64,000 nucleotides of DNA from an uncultured Mycoplasmatota bacterium (GTDB taxonomy: Bacteria; Bacillota_I; Bacilli_A; RF39; UBA660). The stretch lies in the NCBI GenBank assembly GCA_946402735.1, contig CAMIXH010000002.1:246080-310079 (forward strand), written 5' to 3'. The notes beneath the pieces are model-generated. The model was not told where the DNA came from and did no database searches. It worked only from the letters and a program-made list of their open reading frames with translations. Position numbers and translations under genes: made by a program. Shown in pieces: positions 40,816-50,429 of the stretch (its first letter is position 1; each line of letters begins with the position of its first letter).

Positions 40816-42873
40816 ATGAAAAAAGCTATTAAGAAAAAGAAATTCAGTGCAGTTAATATCATTAGTGCTATAATCATATTTTTTATAGCAATTTTTGTGT
40901 TTGCTGGATTTGGATTCTTCTGCTTTATTTATTTTAATGCCCCTGAATTTAATACAGATTTACTTTATAAACAAGAGTCATCTAATATATATGATTCACA
41001 AGGTAAACTAATTACTACAATAGGTACTGAGAAAAGACAAATAATTGAATATAAAGATTTACCACAAGTTTTAATAGATGCAATACTTGCTACAGAGGAT
41101 GCCAGATTCTTTGAACACAATGGAATTGATGTACCAAGATTTATGATAGCTAGTTATGGTTACTTCACTGGTAATAATGCAGGTGGTGCTTCAACAATAA
41201 CAATGCAAGTATCAAAAAATTCATTTACTTCTACTGAAGCAGAAGGTATTGAAGGAATAGTAAGAAAGTTTACTGATATATATTTATCAATATTTAAAAT
41301 AGAAAAAGACTTTACTAAAGAAGAAATACTAGAGTTTTATGTTAATGCTCCATACTTAGGTGGAGGTTCTTATGGAGTTGAACAAGCTTCTAAAACATAC
41401 TTTGGTAAAAGTGTTGGACAATTAAATCTAGTAGAAGCTGCTATGATAGCTGGTATGTTCCAAGCACCTGGTGAATATGATCCATATGTTAATCCAGATA
41501 AAACAAATGAAAGAAAAAATGAAGTTATTAATTTAATGTTAAGACATGGATTTATAACAGAAGCAGAAGCAAATGCAGCATTAAAAGTAGATGTAGAAAA
41601 ACATTTAGAAAAATTAAAAACTAAAACAAATAAATATCAAGGATTTATAGATACAGTAGTACAAGAAGTAATTGATAGAACTGGTAATAACCCATATGAA
41701 GTATCTATGAATATCTACACAACAATGGTAAGAAAGAAACAAGATGTTATAAATAACTTCTATAAAAATCATAAATTCAAAGATAAAAAGATCCAAGTAG
41801 GTATTGGAGTAATTGATAATAAGACTGGAGCAATTATAGCAGTAGGCGCAGGAAGAAATAAGAAAACAGAAATGTCACTTAACTATGCTACTCAAATTAA
41901 ACGTCACCCAGGTAGTACTGCTAAACCATTATTTGATTATGGACCAGGTATTGAATATAAGAACTGGTCAACATATACTCCATTTATGGATCAACCAGTT
42001 AAATATACTTATGGTGGAATAATGCAAAACTATGATTATAGATATAGAGGTTTCTTAACACTAAAAGAATGTTTAGTTGATTCAAGAAATACATGTGCTC
42101 TACAAGCATTCCAAGCAGTAAGTAATAATAAGATTAATAAATTTGTTACATCACTTGGTATTACACCAGAGTACTTAGGAAAATCTAAATATATTCATGA
42201 AGCACATTCAATCGGAGCATTTAGTGGGGTAAGTCCTGTTCAATTAGCAGCAGCTTACTCAGCATTTGGAAATGGTGGTTATTATACAGAACCACATTCA
42301 ATAACAAAGATTGTTTATAAGAATGGTCCAGAAGAAATAGTAGAAAAATTCAACTTTGAAAAGAAGAGAGTTATGAAAGCAACAACGGCTTATATGATTT
42401 CATATATTCTTCAAGGAGTAACACCTCCTAAAGTAAAAGTTAAAGGAACTCAAATAGCTACTAAGACTGGAACAAGTACATATGATCAATCAAGACTAAG
42501 AAGATTAGGATTAAGTAAAGAAGTTATTCAAGATGCATGGACAGTAACATTTACTAAAGATTATAGTGTTGCAATATGGCTTGGATATGATAAATTAACT
42601 AGAAAGACTTATATAACTAATAATAGAGCTAGAGAAGAAAGAAAGAAGATACAAGCTGAAATAAATAATAAGATACATGAAAAGAATTCTAAATTTAAAT
42701 GGCCAGGTGGTCTAGTATGGGCAAGAGTTGCCTTTGGTACTAACCCACCAAAACTAGCAAATGGTTCTGGAGGTCAACTACACTTATTCATTAAGGGTAC
42801 ACAACCTACGCAACATGTATCTGCCGCACCAAAGAAAACTAAAGAAGAGAAAAAAGAAACACAACAACAATAA
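40816..42873 (+). CDS. Class A penicillin-binding protein (PBP1A-like)
   Basis: EDARFFEHNGIDVPRF, GGASTITMQVSKN, HPGSTAKPLFDY, ATKTGTST; start after GGGGG RBS. Confidence 0.96.
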   Translation: MKKAIKKKKFSAVNIISAIIIFFIAIFVFAGFGFFCFIYFNAPEFNTDLLYKQESSNIYDSQGKLITTIGTEKRQIIEYKDLPQVLIDAILATEDARFFEHNGIDVPRFMIASYGYFTGNNAGGASTITMQVSKNSFTSTEAEGIEGIVRKFTDIYLSIFKIEKDFTKEEILEFYVNAPYLGGGSYGVEQASKTYFGKSVGQLNLVEAAMIAGMFQAPGEYDPYVNPDKTNERKNEVINLMLRHGFITEAEANAALKVDVEKHLEKLKTKTNKYQGFIDTVVQEVIDRTGNNPYEVSMNIYTTMVRKKQDVINNFYKNHKFKDKKIQVGIGVIDNKTGAIIAVGAGRNKKTEMSLNYATQIKRHPGSTAKPLFDYGPGIEYKNWSTYTPFMDQPVKYTYGGIMQNYDYRYRGFLTLKECLVDSRNTCALQAFQAVSNNKINKFVTSLGITPEYLGKSKYIHEAHSIGAFSGVSPVQLAAAYSAFGNGGYYTEPHSITKIVYKNGPEEIVEKFNFEKKRVMKATTAYMISYILQGVTPPKVKVKGTQIATKTGTSTYDQSRLRRLGLSKEVIQDAWTVTFTKDYSVAIWLGYDKLTRKTYITNNRAREERKKIQAEINNKIHEKNSKFKWPGGLVWARVAFGTNPPKLANGSGGQLHLFIKGTQPTQHVSAAPKKTKEEKKETQQQ

Positions 42874-42890
42874 TTTGATTTAACAAAAAT

Positions 42891-43586
42891 ATGAAAAAAA
42901 TAATATTACTAATTTCAATAATATTATTTTTTTATTGCACTATAAAAATAGTAATTTGGCATAATGATAATAGACACATAAGTGAACTAATAACACAAGT
43001 AAATAAAGGATATGTTCCAAATGATACAGAACGTATCGTAGATATAGAATATTACATCAAAATGAATAAGGATACAGTAGGCTTCATAATAGTAAATAAA
43101 ACTTACATACGTTACCCATTTGTACAAACAAATAATAACTCATACTACTTAAATCATGCCTTAGATAGGACTTATTCAAGTAGTGGTTGGCCATTCATGG
43201 ATTTTAGAAACAAAAAAGACTTTTCTGATCAAAATACAATCATATATGCACATGCTAGAAAAGATAAGTCTATGTTTGGTACACTCAAAAATACTATAAA
43301 AAAAGAGTGGTATACTACACCCTCAAATCATATTATTACAATAATTACAAAAAGTAACATAATCCACTACCAAGTTTTTAGTACCTACACTATTAAAGAT
43401 GAAGATTATTATATACAAACTTCATTCAAAAACTTATCTGATTTTAACAAATTTTTAAAAACAATTAAAAAAAGAAGTATATATAATTACAAAGTAAATC
43501 TAAATACGAATGATAAAATACTTACATTATCATCTTGCTATACAAATAATAAAAAAATAGTATTACATGCAAAAAGACTAGATTAA
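42891..43586 (+). CDS. Class B sortase
   Basis: TVGFIIVNKTYIRYPFVQTNNNSYYLNHALDRTYSSSGWPFMDFRN, IIYAHARKDKSMFGTLKN, ILTLSSCYTNNKKIVLHAKRL. Confidence 0.92.
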   Translation: MKKIILLISIILFFYCTIKIVIWHNDNRHISELITQVNKGYVPNDTERIVDIEYYIKMNKDTVGFIIVNKTYIRYPFVQTNNNSYYLNHALDRTYSSSGWPFMDFRNKKDFSDQNTIIYAHARKDKSMFGTLKNTIKKEWYTTPSNHIITIITKSNIIHYQVFSTYTIKDEDYYIQTSFKNLSDFNKFLKTIKKRSIYNYKVNLNTNDKILTLSSCYTNNKKIVLHAKRLD

Positions 43587-43596
43587 CTAGTCTTTT
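43572..43596. terminator. Bidirectional terminator made of the overlapping convergent 3' ends of two CDSs
   Basis: AAAAGACTAG-ATTAA-CTAGTCTTTT, stop codons of both genes in the loop. Confidence 0.8.
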
Positions 43597-44233
43597 CAAA
43601 TATCTTTAAATATAACTCTGGTATATCTAGTTTAATATCTAATCTTTCTCTAGTAATTGGATGAACAAAGAATACTCTGCTTGCTTCAAGTAACATGTTC
43701 CTATAACCATCTTTAATACCATATTTTCTGTCTCCTACTATTGGAGTTTTATTATCTTTCATATGTACTCTTATTTGATTCTTACGTCCTGTTTCAATAT
43801 TGATCTTTAATAATGAATATTGTTTATTTTGTTTTATGGTTTCATAACTAGTTTTAGCATATTTACCACTTTTATCATTGGTACTATATGTTAATAAAGT
43901 TTTAGTTTCTTTTAAATATGATTCGATAACACCACTTGATTTAGTATTGCCATGTACCACTGCATAGTATTCTCTTAGTACATTATCCCAATTAGTTTGT
44001 AAGTTTTCTTTTACTTTTTCACTTTTTGCAAATACTACTATTCCACTAGTATCAGCATCTAATCTATGAACTACAAATACTCTTTGATTCTTTTTATGTA
44101 GATAATCATATACTTCACTATATAAATTATTCTTATAGTTATCACTTCTAATAGTGGGTATACCACTCTTCTTATATACAATAATTAAATGTTTATCTTC
44201 AAATAATATTTTTAATTTCTCACTTTTTTTCAT
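43583..44233 (-). CDS. RluA family pseudouridine synthase
   Basis: FVVHRLDADTSGIVVFAKS, INIETGRKNQIRVHMKDNKTPIVGDRKYG. Confidence 0.94.
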   Translation of the reverse strand: MKKSEKLKILFEDKHLIIVYKKSGIPTIRSDNYKNNLYSEVYDYLHKKNQRVFVVHRLDADTSGIVVFAKSEKVKENLQTNWDNVLREYYAVVHGNTKSSGVIESYLKETKTLLTYSTNDKSGKYAKTSYETIKQNKQYSLLKINIETGRKNQIRVHMKDNKTPIVGDRKYGIKDGYRNMLLEASRVFFVHPITRERLDIKLDIPELYLKIFEKTS

Positions 44234-44234
44234 A

Positions 44235-44957
44235 TTAACCTATAAAAAATCCTATTACTAAAAATAATATACCTATAATTAAACCTAGTAATAATGGTTT
44301 ATCTTTAATATGTTCTTTTACTTCGCATAATAATTCAAATACTGTTATATATATTAACATACCAAATGTTATTGATAATAGTATTCCATTAACTAATTCA
44401 CTAATATGAATATTAAATACATTTATAATTAGAATACCTACTATACTAGATAAAGCTAGTGTTGTTATTAATAATAATTTTTCTTTTTTATTTCTAACCA
44501 TAGATGATACTTGTATACCAAGAGGTATATTATGGAAAGACACACCAAGTAACATTAATAATCCCATTTTAATATCACTTAAACTAGTGGTATATAAAGC
44601 CGTCCCTTCAATGATATTATGTAAGAATAGTGCAATAGTAGATACAAGTCCAATATGCTCCAAATGGCTCTCTAAATGCTTCTTACCATGTCCTTCATGA
44701 TTATGTTCAGGAACAAATAAATCAAGTATCTTTAATAATCCTACCCCACCTAACATACAAAGAATCATAATCCACTTATTATCAAAATGTTCTAAACACT
44801 CAGGCAATATATCTAAAACAATTAATCCTAGTAATACTGAAAAAGAAAAACCTACAGCAAATGTAACTAATTTCTTTTCATCTTTAACAAATAAAGTAAT
44901 TAAATATCCTATAAAGAATGCTACTCCAGATAGTATTGTTATAATAATTGCATTCAT
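44235..44957 (-). CDS. ZIP family metal transporter
   Basis: LFLHNIIEGTALYT, LGVSFHNIPLGIQVSSM. Confidence 0.93.
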   Translation of the reverse strand: MNAIIITILSGVAFFIGYLITLFVKDEKKLVTFAVGFSFSVLLGLIVLDILPECLEHFDNKWIMILCMLGGVGLLKILDLFVPEHNHEGHGKKHLESHLEHIGLVSTIALFLHNIIEGTALYTTSLSDIKMGLLMLLGVSFHNIPLGIQVSSMVRNKKEKLLLITTLALSSIVGILIINVFNIHISELVNGILLSITFGMLIYITVFELLCEVKEHIKDKPLLLGLIIGILFLVIGFFIG

Positions 44958-45013
44958 TTAACACACTTCCCTTTTCAAATTCATTATGATTATAGCACAA
45001 TTATAGCAAATAA

Positions 45014-45022
45014 TGCTATAAT
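45014..45022 (+). promoter_or_regulatory. Extended -10 (TGCTATAAT) upstream of the sirtuin gene
   Basis: ATG begins 6 nt after the -10; no Shine-Dalgarno. Confidence 0.6.
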
Positions 45023-45028
45023 AAATGT

Positions 45029-45742
45029 ATGAAAGATATAGATAAGCTACAAAAAATAATTGATGAATCTAACTATATAGTATTCTTCGGAGGAGCAGGA
45101 GTATCTACTTCTAGTGGTATACCTGACTTTAGAAGTAAAGATGGACTTTATAATCAAAAGTTTAAATATCCTCCTGAAATAATGCTAAGTTCTGGATTCT
45201 TCTATGCTAATACTAAAGAGTTTTATAAGTTTTATAAAGATAAATTTAATCTTTTAAACTATAAACCAAACGCAGTACATAATTATTTAGCAGCTCTAGA
45301 AAAGAAAGGTAAACTAAAAGCAATAATTACTCAAAATATAGATGGTCTTCATACAAAAGCAGGAAACACTAATGTATATGAAATACATGGTACTATATAT
45401 AAAAATCATTGTATTAAATGTAATAAAGAATATGATCCAAAATATGTATTTGAATCTAATGGTGTTCCTAAATGTGAATGTGGAGGTATTATTAAACCAG
45501 ATGTAGTACTTTATGGCGAAAGTCTTCCAGATTCATTTAATGAAGCATCTTATCATATTACTAAATCTGATACACTTATAATCGCAGGTACATCACTAAA
45601 CGTTTATCCTGCTGCTGGAATGGTTAACTACTTTAGAGGAAAACATCTAGTAATAATTAATAAAGATGAAACTCAATATGATTATAAAGCAGAAATAGTT
45701 ATTCATGATGATATGAAAAAAGTATTTGAAAAATTGAAATAA
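45029..45742 (+). CDS. Sir2 family NAD-dependent deacylase
   Basis: FFGGAGVSTSSGIPDFRSKDGLY, ITQNIDGLHTKAG, EIHGT, CIKCNKEY...CECGG, GTSLNVYPAAGM. Confidence 0.96.
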   Translation: MKDIDKLQKIIDESNYIVFFGGAGVSTSSGIPDFRSKDGLYNQKFKYPPEIMLSSGFFYANTKEFYKFYKDKFNLLNYKPNAVHNYLAALEKKGKLKAIITQNIDGLHTKAGNTNVYEIHGTIYKNHCIKCNKEYDPKYVFESNGVPKCECGGIIKPDVVLYGESLPDSFNEASYHITKSDTLIIAGTSLNVYPAAGMVNYFRGKHLVIINKDETQYDYKAEIVIHDDMKKVFEKLK

Positions 45743-45755
45743 TTAGGAGGATATT

Positions 45756-47042
45756 ATGAAAAAGTTATTATTATTATTAATTCTGTTAGCTTTAATAATT
45801 ATTCCATATAATGTTAAAGCTGCTAAAACTGTAAAAGACTTCTATTGTGTATATAACATATATGATCCATATGCAAGAGATACAAAAATAGCAGATCCAA
45901 ATCAAGATAAAACATCAGAAAAGATATTAACTCAAATAAAAATTGAAGTTGATAACTATAATGGTGGTAGTGGTTCACCAACAGTTAAGATTTATATTAA
46001 GGATAATGGTAATTGGAAAGAAACAACAGGAGCTATGATTAAAAGTAACTATACTGGAGTTACTACTGGTCTTAATATATTTGATGGTTCATCCAATGAA
46101 AAAAATGTTTTTGTAGGAAACTATAAAACTGGTGGTAAATGTCCAAGAATATACGCTAATAAGACAGCCGGTATGCAAACTGTAACAGTTCTAAACTACT
46201 ATACAGATGAAAATAAATTTTCATATTATAATATTGATACTGCCGCTGAAGAAAAAGTAAGAGGAGACTCAGGAGATTGGATGAGCCCAGATGACTTCTT
46301 TAAAGAAGATACGCACCCTGATCCATCTACTCCAGCATTTAAAGAAAAAACATGTGATTATCAATATAATTTTGAAAATAAAGTTTATAACAATTTAAAA
46401 ATAACATTCTCAAAAACACAAAATAAACAAACAGGAGAACCAGTATATGAAGTAAAACTAGATAGAGAGGGTCAATCACAATATGTTAATCTTAATGAAG
46501 AAGTTACTATTCATGCACAAGATGCAGATATAATTTTAAAACCCGCATTCTTAAAGAAAATATTTGATGGTGATGAATGTATAGAAAAAGATAAAACATG
46601 TTCATATTGGAGTGATCAAAAATCTAAACCAGAATTTATTCTTTCAGATGATTTTCAAGAATGCAAAAATGAAAGTATGAGTGGTACTTATAGTGATGGA
46701 GATGGAACACTAACAAATCCTAATACTCCTCCAGCTGATATAACTAATCCAACAATACCAGAAGGAAACATAGATTCTTGTGATGAACTACTTGGAAAAA
46801 ACCTATCAGCAATTGTTAAAGTTGCAATAACAATATTACAAATAGTAGCTGCTATAATAGCAATAGTTAAAGGTATGATGGTATTAATTCCACCAATCCT
46901 AGCAAAAGATGCTGATGCATTAAAGAAAGCTGGAAGTACACTAGCTAAGATGGCAATAATACTTGTAATAATATTCTTATTTAAACCATTATTATCATTC
47001 TTAGGTAATCTATTAGATTTTGATACATCTTGTATATTATAG
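45756..47042 (+). CDS. Secreted/membrane protein of unknown function with VirB2-like C-terminal two-helix hydrophobic module
   Basis: Signal peptide; Cys-containing ectodomain; C-terminal AIVKVAITILQIVAAIIAIVKGMMVLIPPILAKDADALKKAGSTLAKMAIILVIIFLFKPLLSFL. Confidence 0.75.
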   Translation: MKKLLLLLILLALIIIPYNVKAAKTVKDFYCVYNIYDPYARDTKIADPNQDKTSEKILTQIKIEVDNYNGGSGSPTVKIYIKDNGNWKETTGAMIKSNYTGVTTGLNIFDGSSNEKNVFVGNYKTGGKCPRIYANKTAGMQTVTVLNYYTDENKFSYYNIDTAAEEKVRGDSGDWMSPDDFFKEDTHPDPSTPAFKEKTCDYQYNFENKVYNNLKITFSKTQNKQTGEPVYEVKLDREGQSQYVNLNEEVTIHAQDADIILKPAFLKKIFDGDECIEKDKTCSYWSDQKSKPEFILSDDFQECKNESMSGTYSDGDGTLTNPNTPPADITNPTIPEGNIDSCDELLGKNLSAIVKVAITILQIVAAIIAIVKGMMVLIPPILAKDADALKKAGSTLAKMAIILVIIFLFKPLLSFLGNLLDFDTSCIL

Positions 47043-47074
47043 GAAATAAAAAATATCTCAATTGAGATATTTTT

Positions 47075-47590
47075 TTATATTAAATTACCAACTATTCCAT
47101 ATGATAATATCATCATTATAATACTTGCCACTAGTATTCCAAGAAGTGTATATATAAATGATTTCTTTCTATCCATATTTAATACTGATGCTATTAAACA
47201 ACCAGTCCATGCTCCAGTACCTGGTAAAGGAATACCAACAAATAATAATAGTCCAATATAACCATACTTTTCTATTTTGCCCTTATTCTTATCTGCTTTA
47301 GCTCTAATCTTTTTACCTAGCTTATTTATCCATTTAACTTTACTTCTTTCCATCCAATCAAGTATCTTAGTAATAAATAATAATATGAATGGTACTGGAA
47401 TAATATTACCTATTATAGATACTATATATCCAGTAACTGGTTCAACTTTTAATAATGCTGCTGCAAGTAAACCTCCTCTTAATTCAAGTATTGGCATCAT
47501 AGAAATAATAAATACAAGTATTTCTCTTCCAAAAGCACTATGAGTTAAACCACTAAATAAATTTATAATAAAATTAATTATTGTTTCCAT
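47075..47590 (-). CDS. Small multidrug export family (PF06695-like) membrane protein
   Basis: ISMMPILELRGGLLAAALLKVEPVTGYIVSIIGNIIPVPFILLF; PLPGTGAWTGCLIA. Confidence 0.9.
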   Translation of the reverse strand: METIINFIINLFSGLTHSAFGREILVFIISMMPILELRGGLLAAALLKVEPVTGYIVSIIGNIIPVPFILLFITKILDWMERSKVKWINKLGKKIRAKADKNKGKIEKYGYIGLLLFVGIPLPGTGAWTGCLIASVLNMDRKKSFIYTLLGILVASIIMMILSYGIVGNLI

Positions 47591-47648
47591 AAAAAACCTC
47601 TAAATAATTTTATCATATATCATAAAAAAATAACAAGTTTTTAACTTG

Positions 47649-48833
47649 TTATTTCTTTAATCCTTTAACTCCTTTAGAACCATTAAATCCTTCTAAGATA
47701 TTTGAATCAAATGATCTAACTTTCTTAGTTTTATTTTTATATTCTTTTATAGCTACATTAATTATTTCATCTAATTCTTCTTTATAACTAATACCCATTT
47801 CTTTCCATAAATAGAAAGCTAAACTTCCAGGTATTGTATTTGGTTCATTAACATAATATTTTTTAGTCTTAGAATCAATTAAATAATCTATTCTAACAAC
47901 ACCACTAAAGTTAAATAATCTAAATACTTCTTTAGATGTTTCTTTAATTTTCTTAGTTAAATCATCGCTAATTCTAGCTGGTACTATTCTACTAGTAGAA
48001 GCCATTCCTTTACTAGCAGATCCTTTAGTTTTACCACCAGATAAGTATTTATCAGTGAAACTTAGTATTTCATCTTCACCCATTACTTCTTCAAGTGGAC
48101 TAACACGTTGATATTCATAATTACCCATTACACTAGAGTTTACTTCAATAAGGTTTTCAATAGCTTTTTCTACAACGATTTTATTATCATAATTAATAGC
48201 TGCTTCAATAGCTTCTTCTATACCTTTTTTATCTTTAACGAACTCTATTCCAACACTACTACCAAGAGTTGCTGGTTTAACTATTACTGGATAACCAACT
48301 TTATCAATATTCTTTAATATACGTTCTTTATCTTCTAAATATTCACTATCAAAGAACCAAGTATAATCAACAATACTAATACCATTATCTCTTAGTACTT
48401 GTTTCATAACTACTTTATCTTGTCCTAAAGCGCATCCTAGAACATGACTTCCTACATAAGGAATACCAACAGTTTCTAAGTATCCAGCAAGAGTTCCATC
48501 TTCTACTCCATTACCATGTACTACTGGAAGAATAATATCTACTGTATCAATATCACGTCTAAATAAACCTTTAGTATTAACTAGGAAGAATTCTCCATTT
48601 CTTTTAACTAATGTTACTTCCTTAGTATATCTTTTCAAATTATTAAAGTCTTTATAAGTATCAATATCCATTAAAGCATTACCTGTATACCAAGTTTTAT
48701 CTTTAGCAATATAAATTGGTACTATATCATACTTATCAGTATTTAAATTCTTAATAGCTTGTAAGGCAGAAATAATACTTACTTCATGTTCTACAGTTTC
48801 TCCTCCAAAAATAACACCTAATTTAATCTTCAT
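47649..48833 (-). CDS. ddl: D-alanine--D-alanine ligase
   Basis: KLGVIFGGETVEHEVSIISALQA, VHGNGVEDGTLAGYLE, VNEPNTIPGSLAF. Confidence 0.93.
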   Translation of the reverse strand: MKIKLGVIFGGETVEHEVSIISALQAIKNLNTDKYDIVPIYIAKDKTWYTGNALMDIDTYKDFNNLKRYTKEVTLVKRNGEFFLVNTKGLFRRDIDTVDIILPVVHGNGVEDGTLAGYLETVGIPYVGSHVLGCALGQDKVVMKQVLRDNGISIVDYTWFFDSEYLEDKERILKNIDKVGYPVIVKPATLGSSVGIEFVKDKKGIEEAIEAAINYDNKIVVEKAIENLIEVNSSVMGNYEYQRVSPLEEVMGEDEILSFTDKYLSGGKTKGSASKGMASTSRIVPARISDDLTKKIKETSKEVFRLFNFSGVVRIDYLIDSKTKKYYVNEPNTIPGSLAFYLWKEMGISYKEELDEIINVAIKEYKNKTKKVRSFDSNILEGFNGSKGVKGLKK

Positions 48834-48845
48834 AATACTTCACTC

Positions 48846-50429
48846 CTATTCATTAAAAATATCTGGTAAATCATTTTCTATTAAAACAAATGTATTTCCA
48901 TTAGCTAACTTCCTCATTAATGGAAAAGCAAGTTTTACATCATTTAGAATATGAATTTTCTTTTCATCATATTTTTCTTTCTTTAACCCATCTAATATTG
49001 GTTTAGTTTGTTCTTCTCCAATTAGAATTACTTCATCACATACTTTAGCGATGTGTCTTCCAAACTCCATATTATATTCATATTGTTTATCACCTAGTTC
49101 AATCATACCAGGAGTACAAACTATTTTCTTTCCATCCATTAGATTTAATACATCTAAGGCCATAGCAGATCCATCTACATTAGAATTATAAGCATCATCA
49201 ATTATAGTTATTTCGCCATATTTCTTTAATTCTAATCTATGTTCTATAGTCTTAATTCTCTTAACACCAGTCTTTATTTCTTCTAGTGTTAATCCAAGAT
49301 TATACGCTAAAGCAATTGCTTCTAAAATATTATAAACATTCTTTTCTCCAAGTAATTTAGTTTCTACTATAACACTTTCTTTATTATCTTTAAAGTGGCA
49401 AGTAAACATAGTTCCTCTACTAGATAATTTAATATCACTAGCATAAACATCTGCTTTCTTATTCTTCATTGATACCCAAACTACTTTGCATTTACTCTTT
49501 ATTTGATAACTTGTTTGATATTCATCATCCATATTTAGTACAGCAATACCATCTTCTGGAAGTGAATCAACTAATTCAAATTTACCCTTTTGAATATTCT
49601 CACGACTACCAAAACTTTCTAAATGAGCTGTTCCAATTGTAGTAATAATACCATATTGAGGTTTGAAGAAATCGCATAATTCTTTTATTTCTCCTCTTTT
49701 GAATGCTCCCATCTCTGATACAAATATATCAGTAAACTTATCAAGCTTATTATTAATTGATATCATTAGACCATTCATAGTATTAAAACTCTTCTCAGTA
49801 GCATATGAATTATATTTAACATTTAATATATCATTTAAAGCATTCTTAGTACTTGTTTTACCATAACTACCAGTAATAGATATTCTTTTTAAATTACTCA
49901 TTTGTTTTAACTTATTACTAGCAAGTCTTTTATAATGAAGAAATACCATCTTCTCTATTGGTTTATTAATAGCATTAGCAAGTAATACTACAAGCCAATT
50001 CAAATATACAAGTAAAGCTATATAAAAATAATACTTTCCAAGTAGATCTTCTTCAAATCCAAAATAAGTAAATGTAAATATGTATAAAACATATAAAATG
50101 ATAGTTGTTACATACAATCTTTTAATTCTGGGTGTAAAAACTAGTGGTTTTTTTGACTGTTCATTAACTCTTTTATGTTTTTCAACAACATAACAAATAA
50201 TAAAATATACTTCAAAAGCTATCATAGCTGGATAAGATTTTAAGAATAGAAATACTATAAATACTAAATCTATACTTAAGAATACTTTTCCTAAATTTGC
50301 TAGTATCCATGATACATATCTATGTCCATCATTATACCAGTTTTGTTGTAGCATATGCATCGCTCTTTTACTTTTATAAATTAAATAGAACATGCATGGT
50401 AATAATGATATTACAAAATATAATTTCAC
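48846..50429 (-). CDS. murF: UDP-N-acetylmuramoyl-tripeptide--D-Ala-D-Ala ligase with N-terminal membrane domain
   Basis: About 150-aa hydrophobic N-terminus, then ISITGSYGKTSTKNALNDIL, GAFKRGEIKELCDF, IIDDAYNSNVDGSAMALDVL. Confidence 0.92.
   Translation of the reverse strand: MKLYFVISLLPCMFYLIYKSKRAMHMLQQNWYNDGHRYVSWILANLGKVFLSIDLVFIVFLFLKSYPAMIAFEVYFIICYVVEKHKRVNEQSKKPLVFTPRIKRLYVTTIILYVLYIFTFTYFGFEEDLLGKYYFYIALLVYLNWLVVLLANAINKPIEKMVFLHYKRLASNKLKQMSNLKRISITGSYGKTSTKNALNDILNVKYNSYATEKSFNTMNGLMISINNKLDKFTDIFVSEMGAFKRGEIKELCDFFKPQYGIITTIGTAHLESFGSRENIQKGKFELVDSLPEDGIAVLNMDDEYQTSYQIKSKCKVVWVSMKNKKADVYASDIKLSSRGTMFTCHFKDNKESVIVETKLLGEKNVYNILEAIALAYNLGLTLEEIKTGVKRIKTIEHRLELKKYGEITIIDDAYNSNVDGSAMALDVLNLMDGKKIVCTPGMIELGDKQYEYNMEFGRHIAKVCDEVILIGEEQTKPILDGLKKEKYDEKKIHILNDVKLAFPLMRKLANGNTFVLIENDLPDIFNE

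Noticed and set aside
45029-45742. Sirtuin as a phage-defence (Thoeris/DSR/pAgo-SIR2) component
   Set aside because: It is a compact canonical Sir2 deacylase with zinc-binding Cys pairs and no TIR, SMC-like, Ago or HerA partner next to it.
47649-48833. Possible vancomycin-resistance-type D-Ala-D-Lac ligase
   Set aside because: The omega-loop KY (FTDKYL) fits D-Ala-D-Ala specificity and there is no vanH/vanX-like neighbour.
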